Below are positions 35,836 to 43,859 of a stretch of DNA of 64,000 nt, piece by piece. The notes under the pieces are model-generated. The model did no database searches. It worked only from the letters and a program-made list of their open reading frames with translations, and had not been told where the DNA came from. Positions within the stretch are counted from its first letter, which is position 1. The number at the start of each line of letters is the position of its first letter. This DNA comes from Kribbella sindirgiensis (GTDB lineage Bacteria; Actinomycetota; Actinomycetes; Propionibacteriales; Kribbellaceae): the NCBI RefSeq assembly GCF_004331435.1, contig NZ_SJKA01000005.1, positions 310,001 to 374,000 on the forward strand. The letters are read 5' to 3'. A program made the translations under genes and the position numbers.

Positions 35836-36293
35836 CGGCGTACGACGATCGTCCGCGCGGCCAGGTCGTGCAGTCCGCGCCGGTCGCGGTCGAAGATCAC
35901 CGCGGGGATCAGCAGGCTGACCAGCAGCGCGCGGAGGATGCCCGCCAGCAGACCGGGCGGCGCGGTGAACGTCTTGCCGTCGCGGACCGGAAGCACCCGC
36001 AGATCGCAGATCCGGTGGCCGATGCTGCCGCCCGCGAAACCGGTCAGGATCCCGGTCGTCGCCGCGAAGAGGGCCGAGTGCATCACACCGAAGTCACTAC
36101 CGCCCGCCCACATCGGGCGGCCCATCACCACGGACGCGATCAGTCCCGCGATCAGCCAGTCGATCAGCAGCGCGAGCAGGCGGCGGCCCCAGGTCGCGAC
36201 CGAGCCCTGACCGTCCTCGGGAAGACCCAGCCGATTGCCCGGGTAACGGAATTCTTCGGTGGGTCCGGTTGCGGCTGCCGAGGATGATGCCAT
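35832..36293 (-). CDS. RDD family membrane protein
   Basis: 153 residues from ATG 36293. Three spans with the RDD signature arginine and aspartates: WGRRLLALLIDWLIAGLIAS (residues about 33-52), GGSIGHRICDLRVL, and FDRDRRGLHDLAARTIVV at the end. The N-terminus has GYPGNRLGLPEDG-like residues seen in the actinobacterial form that precedes glnA. Function unknown; other RDD proteins act in ion or small-solute transport. Divergent from glnA across a 190-bp region that contains the GlnR site. Confidence 0.9.
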   Translation of the reverse strand: MASSSAAATGPTEEFRYPGNRLGLPEDGQGSVATWGRRLLALLIDWLIAGLIASVVMGRPMWAGGSDFGVMHSALFAATTGILTGFAGGSIGHRICDLRVLPVRDGKTFTAPPGLLAGILRALLVSLLIPAVIFDRDRRGLHDLAARTIVVRR

Positions 36294-36300
36294 GATGTCT

Positions 36301-36306
36301 AGCCTA
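36301..36306 (-). promoter_or_regulatory. -10 element of the RDD gene, leaderless type
   Basis: On the minus strand TAGGCT is followed by 7 nt and ATG 36293, giving a leaderless or near-leaderless mRNA. Confidence 0.5.
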
Positions 36307-36395
36307 CGGACACGCCTCGGGACGGTCTCACGCGGACTGCGAGATCTCAGGGCGTCACCGCCGTACACCAGTGGGTCAGCGCGGACACGCTGGGC

Positions 36396-36433
36396 GTAAC
36401 ATCCGCGAAACATCAGGGTCACGACGGAGAAAC
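36396..36433 (+). promoter_or_regulatory. GlnR-binding site upstream of glnA
   Basis: GTAAC (36396), 6 nt, GAAAC (36407), 6 nt, GTCAC (36418), 6 nt, GAAAC (36429). This is the full a-b-a-b actinobacterial GlnR box with exact spacing. It lies 51-88 bp before the glnA ATG, upstream of a -10-like TACGTT at 36444-36449, the position expected for nitrogen-limitation activation. Confidence 0.88.
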
Positions 36434-36483
36434 CGGCGGGCCCTACGTTCAGATGCAATCTCTGAGCCACCCTAGGAGTACGT

Positions 36484-37908
36484 ATGTTTTCCAGCGCTGA
36501 GGAGCTGCTCGCCTACGTCAAGAACGAGGGCGTCGAGATCGTCGATGTCCGGTTCTGCGACCTGCCGGGCATCATGCAGCACTTCACCGTCCCGGTGTCG
36601 TCGTTCGGTCCCGAGGTCTTCGAGGACGGCCTCGCCTTCGACGGTTCGTCGGTGCGCGGTTTCCAGCAGATCCACGAGTCCGACATGAAGCTGCTGCCGG
36701 ACCCGACCAGCGCGTACGTCGACGAGTTCCGCAGCGCCAAGACGCTGGTGGTCAACTTCTTCGTGCACGACCCGCTGACCGGCGAGGCGTACTCGCGCGA
36801 CCCGCGCAACATCGCCCGCAAGGCGCAGGAGTACCTGAAGTCGACCGGCATCGCGGACACCGCGTTCTTCGCTCCCGAGGCCGAGTTCTACGTCTTCGAC
36901 GACGTCCGGTTCGAGACCAAGGCGAACTCCTCGCACTACTCGATCGACTCGATCGCCGGCGCCTGGAACACCGGCCGGGTCGAGGACGGCGGCAACCGCG
37001 GCTACAAGGTCCGCTACAAGGGTGGCTACTTCCCGGTCGCGCCGACCGACCACTTCGGTGAGCTGCGCGACGACATCACGCTGGCGCTGGAGCGGTCCGG
37101 CCTGACCGTCGAGCGCGCCCACCACGAGGTCGGTACGGCGGGTCAGGCGGAGATCAACTTCCGCTTCGACGAGCTGCTCAAGGCCGCCGACGACGTGATG
37201 AAGTTCAAGTACATCGTCAAGAACACCGCCTGGAAGGCCGGCAAGACCGCGACCTTCATGCCGAAGCCGATCTTCGGTGACAACGGCTCCGGCATGCACT
37301 GCCACCAGTCGCTGTGGAGCAACGGCGACCCGCTGTTCTACGACGAGTCCGGGTACGGCGGCCTGTCCGACACCGCCCGCTGGTACATCGGCGGCCTGCT
37401 CAAGCACGCCCCGTCGCTGCTGGCCTTCACGAACCCGACCGTGAACTCGTACCACCGCCTGGTGCCGGGCTTCGAGGCGCCGGTCAACCTGGTCTACTCG
37501 TCCCGGAACCGCTCGGCCTGCATCCGGATCCCGATCACCGGCTCGAACCCGAAGGCGAAGCGGATCGAGTTCCGCTGCCCCGACCCGTCGGCGAACCCGT
37601 ACCTGGCGTTCGCGGCGCAGCTGCTGGCCGGCCTGGACGGTATCCGCAACAAGATCGAGCCGGCCGACCCGGTCGACAAGGACCTCTACGAGCTGCCGCC
37701 GGAGGAGCACGCGGGTATCGCGCAGGTCCCGACCTCGCTGCCGGCCGTGATCGACGCCCTCGAGGCCGACCACGCCTTCCTGCTCGAGGGCGACGTCTTC
37801 ACCGAGGACCTGATCGAAACCTGGATCGACCTCAAGCGCGACAACGAAATCGCCCCGATCCAGCTCCGCCCCCACCCCCACGAGTTCGAGCTCTACTACG
37901 ACGTCTGA
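36484..37908 (+). CDS. glnA: Glutamine synthetase, type I-beta
   Basis: 474 residues from ATG 36484, AGGAG at 36474-36478. It opens with [32 protein letters not shown] and has the DGSSVRGFQ loop, the AEFYVFD and [12 protein letters not shown] active-site segments, the [17 protein letters not shown] block, and the adenylylation site Tyr402 in DLYELPPEE, so activity is probably tuned by GlnE. It makes glutamine from glutamate, ammonia and ATP in the cytoplasm as a dodecamer. A GlnR box controls transcription. A 17-bp stem terminator and then an IS110 element follow. Confidence 0.97.
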   Translation: MFSSAEELLAYVKNEGVEIVDVRFCDLPGIMQHFTVPVSSFGPEVFEDGLAFDGSSVRGFQQIHESDMKLLPDPTSAYVDEFRSAKTLVVNFFVHDPLTGEAYSRDPRNIARKAQEYLKSTGIADTAFFAPEAEFYVFDDVRFETKANSSHYSIDSIAGAWNTGRVEDGGNRGYKVRYKGGYFPVAPTDHFGELRDDITLALERSGLTVERAHHEVGTAGQAEINFRFDELLKAADDVMKFKYIVKNTAWKAGKTATFMPKPIFGDNGSGMHCHQSLWSNGDPLFYDESGYGGLSDTARWYIGGLLKHAPSLLAFTNPTVNSYHRLVPGFEAPVNLVYSSRNRSACIRIPITGSNPKAKRIEFRCPDPSANPYLAFAAQLLAGLDGIRNKIEPADPVDKDLYELPPEEHAGIAQVPTSLPAVIDALEADHAFLLEGDVFTEDLIETWIDLKRDNEIAPIQLRPHPHEFELYYDV

Positions 37909-37940
37909 GTTCGTAGCCCGCTAGCACGCGGGTAGGTGGC

Positions 37941-38002
37941 CGGAACGGCGGCAGACCTGGGAAACGTCCTTCCGACGTCTCTCACGGTCTGCCGCCGTTC
38001 CG
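37941..38002 (+). terminator. Large terminator-like hairpin after glnA
   Basis: CGGAACGGCGGCAGACC (37941-37957) pairs perfectly with GGTCTGCCGCCGTTCCG (37986-38002). The 28-nt loop contains a nested ACGTC-N5-GACGT stem. No T-run follows. A smaller CCCGC-TAGCAC-GCGGG hairpin (37917-37932) stands before it. Confidence 0.75.
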
Positions 38003-38114
38003 CATTGGACTGTGTAACCGATGTGTACTCGCAGCCAGCTTGGAAGACCGGTCGGTTGCGCGCTCACCGTCTGGTCGCAGGTCTGAGACGGTGTCCGCCG
38101 AGTGCGCCCCCCCC
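38003..38114. other. Gene-free spacer between the glnA terminator and the IS element
   Basis: No coding or RNA signal seen. It ends in a run of eight C (38107-38114), which I take as the approximate left border of the IS110 element because a run of six C also marks the right side. Confidence 0.4.
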
Positions 38115-38129
38115 GTTACCTTCTTCGTG

Positions 38130-38340
38130 GGCCTTGAAGCAAGGCTCCTGGTCGCTGGGTCCGGTATGACTTACTGCCCCTGTCGTGTGCATGATCCGGG
38201 GGTGTTGTCGCCGGGCCTGGTGGCGTTGGTTGACCGCTGATAGGGACAGGGCCGCCTGCTGGGTAGGTCTCTTCGTAACGTGGGTGCCGGCATCCTTCGC
38301 CTGATCTGGTGACCAGGTTGGTTCGATGTGAGGAGGCAGT
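38130..38340 (+). ncRNA. Candidate IS110 bridge RNA in the transposase leader
   Basis: The 5' leader folds by eye into three successive hairpins: GCCTTG-AAG-CAAGGC (38131-38145); a long one closed by CCCTGTC (38178-38184) with GACAGGG (38245-38251), with an internal CGCC/GGCG stem; and ATCTGG-TGA-CCAGGT near 38314. IS110-group elements encode the target- and donor-specifying bridge RNA in exactly this place. GGGGGTG at 38198-38204, inside the second hairpin, is complementary to CACCCCC at the right end (39555-39561), as expected of a donor-guide segment. The RNA ends are not defined. Confidence 0.45.
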
Positions 38341-38342
38341 CT

Positions 38343-39539
38343 GTGAGTCGCCCGGAGTACGGCGTGTTCCTCGGTCTGGACGTGGGCAAGGAAGAACACC
38401 ACGCCTGCGGCCTGGATGGCGACGGTGAACGGGTACACGACAAGCCGCTGCCGCAGTCGGAGGCGAAGATCCGCGCCGTGTTGGAGGCCTTGTCGGCACA
38501 CGGTCCGGTGCTGGTGATCGTCGATCAGCCGGCCTCGATCGGCGCGCTGGCAGTGACCGTCGCACGTGACTTGGGCATTGACGTGGCCTACCTGCCTGGC
38601 TTGGCGATGCGCCGGATCGCCGACCTGCACCCCGGCTCGGCGAAGACCGACGCCCGCGACGCCTACATCATCGCCGAAGCCGCCCGCTCGATGCCGCACG
38701 CGCTGCGCCGGGTCGACACCGGCGACGAAGCGCTGGCAGATCTGGAAGTTGTCGTCGGCTACGACGACGACTTGGCCGGCGAGGGCACCCGGATCGCCAA
38801 CCGCATCCGCGGTCTGCTCACCCAGATCCACCCCGCGCTGGAACGCGTCCTGGGTCCCAAGATCCAGCACCCCGCCGTACTCGAGCTCCTGACCCGGTTC
38901 GGCGGCCCCCAAGGCCTCGCCGGCGCGACCCGGCGCCAGCTCATCACCGCCACCAAGACCCGCGCCCCACGCTCCTACGACAAGCTCGTCACCGCCGTCC
39001 AGCAGGCACTGACCGAGCAGACCGTCACCGTCCCCGGCACCCGCGCCGCCGAACATGTCCTGCCCCGGCTCGCGGCCGCTCTGGCCGGCCTGCTGACCGA
39101 ACGAGCCGACGCCGCCCGGCAGATCGAGGAGATGCTCGATGCACACCCTCTTTCCAAGGTCCTGACCTCGATACCGGGGATCGGCGTCAGGACCGGAGCA
39201 CGGATTCTCCTCGAGGTCGGCGACGGCACCGCGTTCCCCACCCCCGGCCACCTCGCGGCCTACGCCGGGCTCGCACCCGTGACCCGCCGCTCCGGCACCT
39301 CCATCCGCGGCGAGCACCCCAGCCGCGGCGGGAACAAACAACTCAAGCGGGCTTTCTTCCTCGCCGCGTTCGCCGCCCTGTCCGACCCCACCTCCCGGGC
39401 CTACTACGACCGCAAACGAGCCGCCGGCAAGAAACACAACGCCGCCCTCATATGCCTCGCCCGACGCCGAATCGATGTCCTCCACGCCATGCTCCGCACC
39501 GGCACCCTCTACCAACGCCCAACCCCGTCAGCCGCTTGA
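38343..39539 (+). CDS. IS110-family transposase (DEDD recombinase)
   Basis: 398 residues from GTG 38343, AGGAGG at 38331-38336 with 6-nt spacing. The RuvC-like N-terminal domain has Asp13 (FLGLDVGKEEHH), Asp61 (VIVDQPASIGA, where many members have Glu), and Asp103/Asp106 (KTDARDAYII). The C-terminal Transposase_20 domain follows: SIPGIGVRTGARILLEVGD and AYAGLAPVTRRSGTSIRGEHPSRGGNKQLKRA, which includes the catalytic serine region. The frame is intact and full length, so the element may be active. Recombination by this family is guided by a bridge RNA, probably encoded in its leader. Confidence 0.93.
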   Translation: MSRPEYGVFLGLDVGKEEHHACGLDGDGERVHDKPLPQSEAKIRAVLEALSAHGPVLVIVDQPASIGALAVTVARDLGIDVAYLPGLAMRRIADLHPGSAKTDARDAYIIAEAARSMPHALRRVDTGDEALADLEVVVGYDDDLAGEGTRIANRIRGLLTQIHPALERVLGPKIQHPAVLELLTRFGGPQGLAGATRRQLITATKTRAPRSYDKLVTAVQQALTEQTVTVPGTRAAEHVLPRLAAALAGLLTERADAARQIEEMLDAHPLSKVLTSIPGIGVRTGARILLEVGDGTAFPTPGHLAAYAGLAPVTRRSGTSIRGEHPSRGGNKQLKRAFFLAAFAALSDPTSRAYYDRKRAAGKKHNAALICLARRRIDVLHAMLRTGTLYQRPTPSAA

Positions 39540-39598
39540 CGAAATCCATAGGGACACCCCCCTTGACCCGGCTACCCCGTTGTCCTCGCTCGCCAATC

Positions 39599-39649
39599 GC
39601 TCGTGGGACGAGCCCTGTTTGCGGTGCTGGCAATGCCGCTAGCAGCGGC
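39599..39649 (-). terminator. Two hairpins after the membrane winged-helix gene
   Basis: GCTCGT-GGG-ACGAGC (39599-39613) and GCCGCT-AGC-AGCGGC (39635-39649, touching the minus-strand stop). They probably end the transcript of the three-gene island cluster. The rest of 39563-39648 shows no gene. Confidence 0.5.
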
Positions 39650-40467
39650 TACGCCTGGACCTGTTTGTAGAGCACGTAGTCATCGCCGTCGCGCTTCAGA
39701 TACCCCGCCTTTACGAGCGCCTCGCGCACCGCTGTGGCCGCGTCGGTTTCCACACGGTTGAGGAGAGCGAACGCGACGTTGATTGTGCTGGCGACGCTCG
39801 GTGGATACCAGTAGACCGGCTTTCCGTTCTGGTCCCCGTGGGGAGTAAGAGGCGAGAGGATGCCGACGGCACGGAGCTTTCGCACCGCGTTCCTCGCTCC
39901 GCTGTTCAGGAGTCGTACGTACTGGTTCCTCTCCAGGTGCACTCCGTACTGGCCGATCGCTCGGGCCAACTCGAAGGTGAACGGGTCCAACTCGGCTAGC
40001 TCTTCCATCAAACGGTCGACTCGGCTGGAGGTGCTACCGCCAGCGGATGGTTGCCGGGTGAGTTCGTCTAGGGAGGCGAGTGCGTTCTGAAGGGCCTCTT
40101 CTACTGCTTCTCGGTCGACATTGCTGGCGGCAGAGTCGCCTTCCGCGTTTGCGGCTGGAGCCAGCTCTGTCTTCAGCTCGGCCGCAATACCGCTGGCCAG
40201 CGCCTTGACGTCTTGAGCGCCGGATGCGATCAACGAAGGCCCTGGAATTGCATTGCCGAGCAAGCGATCCCAACCCGCTTTGATGAGGTTCTGGGTGTCA
40301 CTCGACTGCCTCTCGACAGAGGTCTCAATCTTCTGCAGGCTCTTGATGGTTTGCTCAGTGACAGCCTGCGACCGCTTGTCCACCGCCAGGGCGAACCAAA
40401 TCGCCACGATCGAAAGAGTCACACCAACGACGCCAGTGATGACGCCGATCCACGTCGGTACATCCAC
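39649..40467 (-). CDS. One-pass membrane protein with C-terminal winged-helix-like domain (unknown)
   Basis: 272 residues from GTG 40467, with AGGA just upstream; the longer frame to 40794 runs through the integrase remnant and lacks a ribosome site. A single N-terminal span, PTWIGVITGVVGVTLSIVAIWFAL (4-26), is followed by a probable coiled coil (27-60), a polar middle, an acidic helix set (VDREAVEEALQNALASLDEL), and a C-terminal part LARAIGQYGVHLERNQYVRLLNSGARNAVRKLRAVGIL...VREALVKAGYLKRDGDDYVLYK that looks like a winged helix. No family known to me. GC is lower than in the flanking core genes. It ends the minus-strand cluster after the helicase, with the integrase remnant between them. Confidence 0.6.
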   Translation of the reverse strand: MDVPTWIGVITGVVGVTLSIVAIWFALAVDKRSQAVTEQTIKSLQKIETSVERQSSDTQNLIKAGWDRLLGNAIPGPSLIASGAQDVKALASGIAAELKTELAPAANAEGDSAASNVDREAVEEALQNALASLDELTRQPSAGGSTSSRVDRLMEELAELDPFTFELARAIGQYGVHLERNQYVRLLNSGARNAVRKLRAVGILSPLTPHGDQNGKPVYWYPPSVASTINVAFALLNRVETDAATAVREALVKAGYLKRDGDDYVLYKQVQA

Positions 40468-40599
40468 GTTCCTGCCCCCTAATTGTTGAACCAACGTGCC
40501 AAGCCAGCCCTCACGTGCCGTCGCGCTCGGTGCACCAGTTAGCACCCCACGATCGGCTAGCACCCACGCTCGACCACACCTGCCCCGCTCGACGACTGC

Positions 40600-40843
40600 G
40601 GTATCCCGAGATCCCGCGAGAACGGCTGCCACGCCCACCGCCACGTCTACGCGAGCAGGCTGCTTGACGCCGGTGCGTCGATCAAGGCCGTCAGCGAGTA
40701 CCTCGGACGCGCCGACCCCGGCTTCACTCTGAAGGTGTACGCACCTCATGGCGAACAGCTCGGCGCGCACCAAGTTGGCCATCGACGCTGGCATACTGCC
40801 AGCCTCGAATCAGACAGGGCTTCCCTTCTCCGCCGTCATGTGA
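40600..40843 (+). pseudogene. 3' remnant of a tyrosine-recombinase integrase, frameshifted
   Basis: Frame 1 reads GIPRSRENGCHAHRHVYASRLL, then DAGASIKAVSEYLGRADPGFTLKVYA (to 40743). This is the box II region of actinomycete ICE-type (pSAM2-like) integrases, with the His-x-x-Arg-His motif and the nucleophile Tyr in VYA. After a shift near 40743 the next frame continues LMANSSARTKLAIDAG, the normal C-terminal tail (HLMPSS..RT..AID), to a TGA at 40841. Everything upstream of box II is lost. The rest of 40468-40599 shows no gene. Confidence 0.82.
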
Positions 40844-43032
40844 TGTCCGGCAACGGCCGATAGGAGCACCTCAGGTGCACCCCCATCGTCCTCGTTCACA
40901 TAGACACGTACATCTCTCTGGGCGCGGCTGAGCGCTAGGTAGAGGAAGGACAAAAGCCTCGTGCGCTCGTTCGTCGACGGTGCCTCGATATCGGGTATGC
41001 CAGTGACCAGGACGGTGTCAAACTGCAGACCCGCCAGGTACTCGGCCGGCGCCACGACAACGCCCCGTCGCCGATAGCCGAGTCCCTCGATGTCGGATCG
41101 CCCTGAGATCGTTGAAACGTGAAAGTTGGCAGGCTGCCCGATCCTGGATGCGAACTCAGTGAACCGCGGCCACTGGCGGCTGTCGACAACCGCGACGGCA
41201 ACTCGGCCCGATGAGTACAGGTCACGAATCGCTCGGAATAGATCATTCTCCTCGGCAGCCCTCGTTCCTGACGTGATCAGCCGGGGTAGGGGACCCGCGT
41301 CCTGCGCTGATTCGACCGAGCTGAAGTCGATATCCCAGTCATGCCCAAGGTCGAACGTTGGGAACTTGAGATGCACATGCTTGATCAACGCCAGGATTTG
41401 CGGAGTGAACCTGTGCACGGTGGTGAGCTCGAAGTTCGTGACGTCACCCAGGTCGTCGTCAGATGCCGCCGATGTGGACGACCTGGTCTCCTTCGCCGCG
41501 ATCCCGATGAACGCCTCCGATGGTGACTGGCGAGGGTCTAGCGCCATGAACACGCGCGGATAAGACGTAACGTCACGGGTCAGGAAGTGAAGTACCTGGC
41601 GCTCCAGTGGACTGAAGAGATGGAACTCATCCACGAAAACAAGGTCATACCCAACCGATTTGCGCGTACGGTTCCAGGCATGCGTCTCAAGATGACTCAG
41701 GAAGTCGGCCAGGACCTGGTCCGACGTCATCTTCGAACGGGCCTCCAGGTTCCTCATGTACCGCAAGTACAGCTCGAACACGACCCGCATCTCGTCCCTC
41801 GATGCGAGCGGGAGCATCCAAGATGCGCGTGGCAGCTGGAAGTAGCGAAGGTCTGACCCTGCTCCCGGGAAGATTGCCGCAGCGCCGATTACCGACCCGA
41901 ACTCGACGAGCAGGTCCCAAGCCAGCGCAAGTCGGTCCTCCTCGTCCGTAGAGTCGAACCGCGCGCAAAGAGTCTCGCCCACGGACGCCCGGTAGGTGAT
42001 CCAATCCTCCGCCACGAAATCGTCGAGCAGGCCCCGGATCTCGTCGAGCTGGGCCCGCTTGCCGCTATAGCTGTCCTCGCCGATGAGGCTAAACCCCGAG
42101 GTGTCCGTGAGGTAATGCGGCGACACCGTCTTCGCAATCTCGAGTAGAGGAAAGACGTCGATCTCATTCAGAATGCCTAGACCCATCGAGTCCATCGAGT
42201 CCTGAATCTGCGCCGCCAACGCCCAACTATGCGTCACCACGAGGACCCGAATCTCGTCGCCAGCGTCTCGAGCGGCCATTACCTCGCGGACGGCCTTGAT
42301 GGTGAGTGCCAGCGTCTTCCCAGACCCTGCCGGACCGCGCAGCCGAATTGACTTGTCAGTTCCAGTCTCGATGAAAGCTCGCTGGTCCTCGCTGACCGAT
42401 CTCAGCCACTGGTCGTACGACCAACCCTTAGTTGTCGATTCCTCCCGCGCCGCAAGCGACATCTCGACATCCGACGGCGCCGGTCCGCGCGCATGGTCGA
42501 AATACCGCTTGGCGGCTTGGTATGCCTGAGTCCATGCGGCGTCGATCTGCGGTACTAGTGGGTGCGGGGACCGCGCGAACTCTTCGAGTGTTTCCTTCTT
42601 GTTCGATGTGGTGGTCAACCAAAACACGACGTCCGACCGGTCGCCCGGCAACACCTCGGCGATCCATCTGCTGGCCTGCGCGTCGAGGCCGGGCACCGCG
42701 TAGAACGCGATCAGGTGGTTGTACTTGTACTGATGCCACCCGGTCGGAAGCGAAAGCGGGCCGCTAATCCGTGCGCGCTCAGCGAACGACGCCATCCGGC
42801 TCAGCACGTTCCTGCGGTGCAACGCGAGATGTTCGGGAACGTAGCGCTCCTTCAGATTCTTCTCCCGCAGCAGGACGACTCGCTGGGCGGAGTGATCATC
42901 AGTCGAGCAGATCAGCAGATCGACCTCCGGGGTGTCGATTTCGAAGAGGATCGGCGAGGCCGAAATCGCCTCTGGCGACAGCCCGGTCGCCAGTTCCCGC
43001 AGTGCGTCAACAGTTACGATCAAGGGTTTCAC
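40810..43032 (-). CDS. UvrD-like superfamily 1 helicase/ATPase of an island cluster
   Basis: 740 residues from ATG 43032. Residues 1-205 form an N-terminal domain I cannot assign. The helicase core has the Gln motif (SEDQRAF, Gln217), Walker A GPAGSGKT at 233-240, Walker B LVFVDEF at 464-470, motif III VFMALDPRQS near 495-503, and motif VI LYLALSRAQRDVRVYV near 695-710. There is no visible nuclease motif. It overlaps the upstream gene by 4 bp (ATGA at 43029-43032), so both are made together. The last 34 bp overlap the integrase remnant, suggesting that the 3' end was set by a recombination event. Related stand-alone SF1 helicases occur in phage-defence and DNA-repair loci. Confidence 0.78.
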   Translation of the reverse strand: MKPLIVTVDALRELATGLSPEAISASPILFEIDTPEVDLLICSTDDHSAQRVVLLREKNLKERYVPEHLALHRRNVLSRMASFAERARISGPLSLPTGWHQYKYNHLIAFYAVPGLDAQASRWIAEVLPGDRSDVVFWLTTTSNKKETLEEFARSPHPLVPQIDAAWTQAYQAAKRYFDHARGPAPSDVEMSLAAREESTTKGWSYDQWLRSVSEDQRAFIETGTDKSIRLRGPAGSGKTLALTIKAVREVMAARDAGDEIRVLVVTHSWALAAQIQDSMDSMGLGILNEIDVFPLLEIAKTVSPHYLTDTSGFSLIGEDSYSGKRAQLDEIRGLLDDFVAEDWITYRASVGETLCARFDSTDEEDRLALAWDLLVEFGSVIGAAAIFPGAGSDLRYFQLPRASWMLPLASRDEMRVVFELYLRYMRNLEARSKMTSDQVLADFLSHLETHAWNRTRKSVGYDLVFVDEFHLFSPLERQVLHFLTRDVTSYPRVFMALDPRQSPSEAFIGIAAKETRSSTSAASDDDLGDVTNFELTTVHRFTPQILALIKHVHLKFPTFDLGHDWDIDFSSVESAQDAGPLPRLITSGTRAAEENDLFRAIRDLYSSGRVAVAVVDSRQWPRFTEFASRIGQPANFHVSTISGRSDIEGLGYRRRGVVVAPAEYLAGLQFDTVLVTGIPDIEAPSTNERTRLLSFLYLALSRAQRDVRVYVNEDDGGAPEVLLSAVAGHHMTAEKGSPV

Positions 43033-43859
43033 GAGAACGTGGCCTCCAAAACTTCCGAATGCAGGTCGCGTACGTCCTCGTATTCTGTTGGCAGACCAAT
43101 CGACATGAAGACCAACGCGAACCTTTGCACGAGCGCGTGCGTGAACTTGTCACGCAGACGCGCAATCCGTCGGTACGTCACCTCTTGCCGCTTCGGACCG
43201 AGCGCGATGCACGGTTCCCAGATCTGCTTGAGATAACGTAGGTACGCGAAGTAACCAGCGGCCTGCCCCGGTGCGATGGACCCCAAGAAGAATGCATCGC
43301 CAGGAGGTTGCGTGTAATTGCTGCGCAACGGAGGCATCACCCGACCAAGCGCATTTTCACGCTTTGGCGGGTTTGGTCCCATTAGTTGGCCGTCAACTAG
43401 CGCTTCGACAGCCTCATTGAGAGTCAATGCCTCGGAATCCATCCTGCGGATGGATTCGAGACTCCGACGCACCGCCTCCGCCTCTCGATCGCGCAACTTG
43501 AGCAACGCAACGATCTCGGCCGGCTCCTCCTCACCAACCCATTCCCGAAGGCGGTGGGTCGATACCTTCGGCAGACCAAGCCGTGCCATGGTTGCCTGCA
43601 GATCCACGATTGCTCTTGCCACCAGCCGGTCGCGGATCTTCGGAATCTGCATTTCGGACAGGTAGTCGTCTTCTGCCAGCAGCGGCACGCAGGTCACCCG
43701 ACCGCGATGTTTGTCAAACGCCAGATCGCAGTCTGCTGTGATCACGACCAGATGGCGGTCCCATATCGTCGCACCTGGATCCACGGCCTCCAGCACATCG
43801 CCCTGACGCAACGGATCAGCGGCGGTGACTTCTCGATACTCGGTAAACGGCTCACCCAT
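43029..43859 (-). CDS. Unknown protein with TADCDLA motif, paired with the helicase
   Basis: 276 residues from ATG 43859, behind GGAGGGGG; the open frame runs 90 residues further 5' but with no ribosome site. The N-terminus is PLRQGDVLEAVDPG, then a hydrophobic strand and the motif VVITADCDLAFDKH (39-51) and RVTCVPLL. The centre is helical with many charged residues (EEEPAEIVALLKLRDREAEAVRRSLESIRRMDSEAL). The C-terminal third is basic, with YFAYLRYLKQIWEPCIALGPKRQEVTYRRIARLRDKFTHALVQRF. Proteins with a similar T-x-x-CDL strand are, from memory, often genome-island proteins next to ATPases; I cannot name the family. First gene of the cluster. Confidence 0.62.
   Translation of the reverse strand: MGEPFTEYREVTAADPLRQGDVLEAVDPGATIWDRHLVVITADCDLAFDKHRGRVTCVPLLAEDDYLSEMQIPKIRDRLVARAIVDLQATMARLGLPKVSTHRLREWVGEEEPAEIVALLKLRDREAEAVRRSLESIRRMDSEALTLNEAVEALVDGQLMGPNPPKRENALGRVMPPLRSNYTQPPGDAFFLGSIAPGQAAGYFAYLRYLKQIWEPCIALGPKRQEVTYRRIARLRDKFTHALVQRFALVFMSIGLPTEYEDVRDLHSEVLEATFS

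Larger units (their letters stand above)
38115..39562 (+). mobile_element. IS110-family insertion sequence (borders approximate)
   Basis: One full-length DEDD transposase with about 227 bp of structured leader and only 20-25 bp after its stop. The 3' end TTGAC...CATAGGGACACC directly after the stop is the style of IS110 right ends. IS110 elements lack terminal inverted repeats and make no or minimal target duplications, so the borders are set from the C-runs on both sides (38107-38114 and 39557-39562) and are uncertain by some tens of bases on the left. Confidence 0.7.

Noticed and set aside
40810-43032. Helicase as RecB/AddA or a Type I restriction motor
   Set aside because: No PD-(D/E)XK motif or Chi-binding block is visible, no methyltransferase or specificity subunit is nearby, and the length and layout do not fit.
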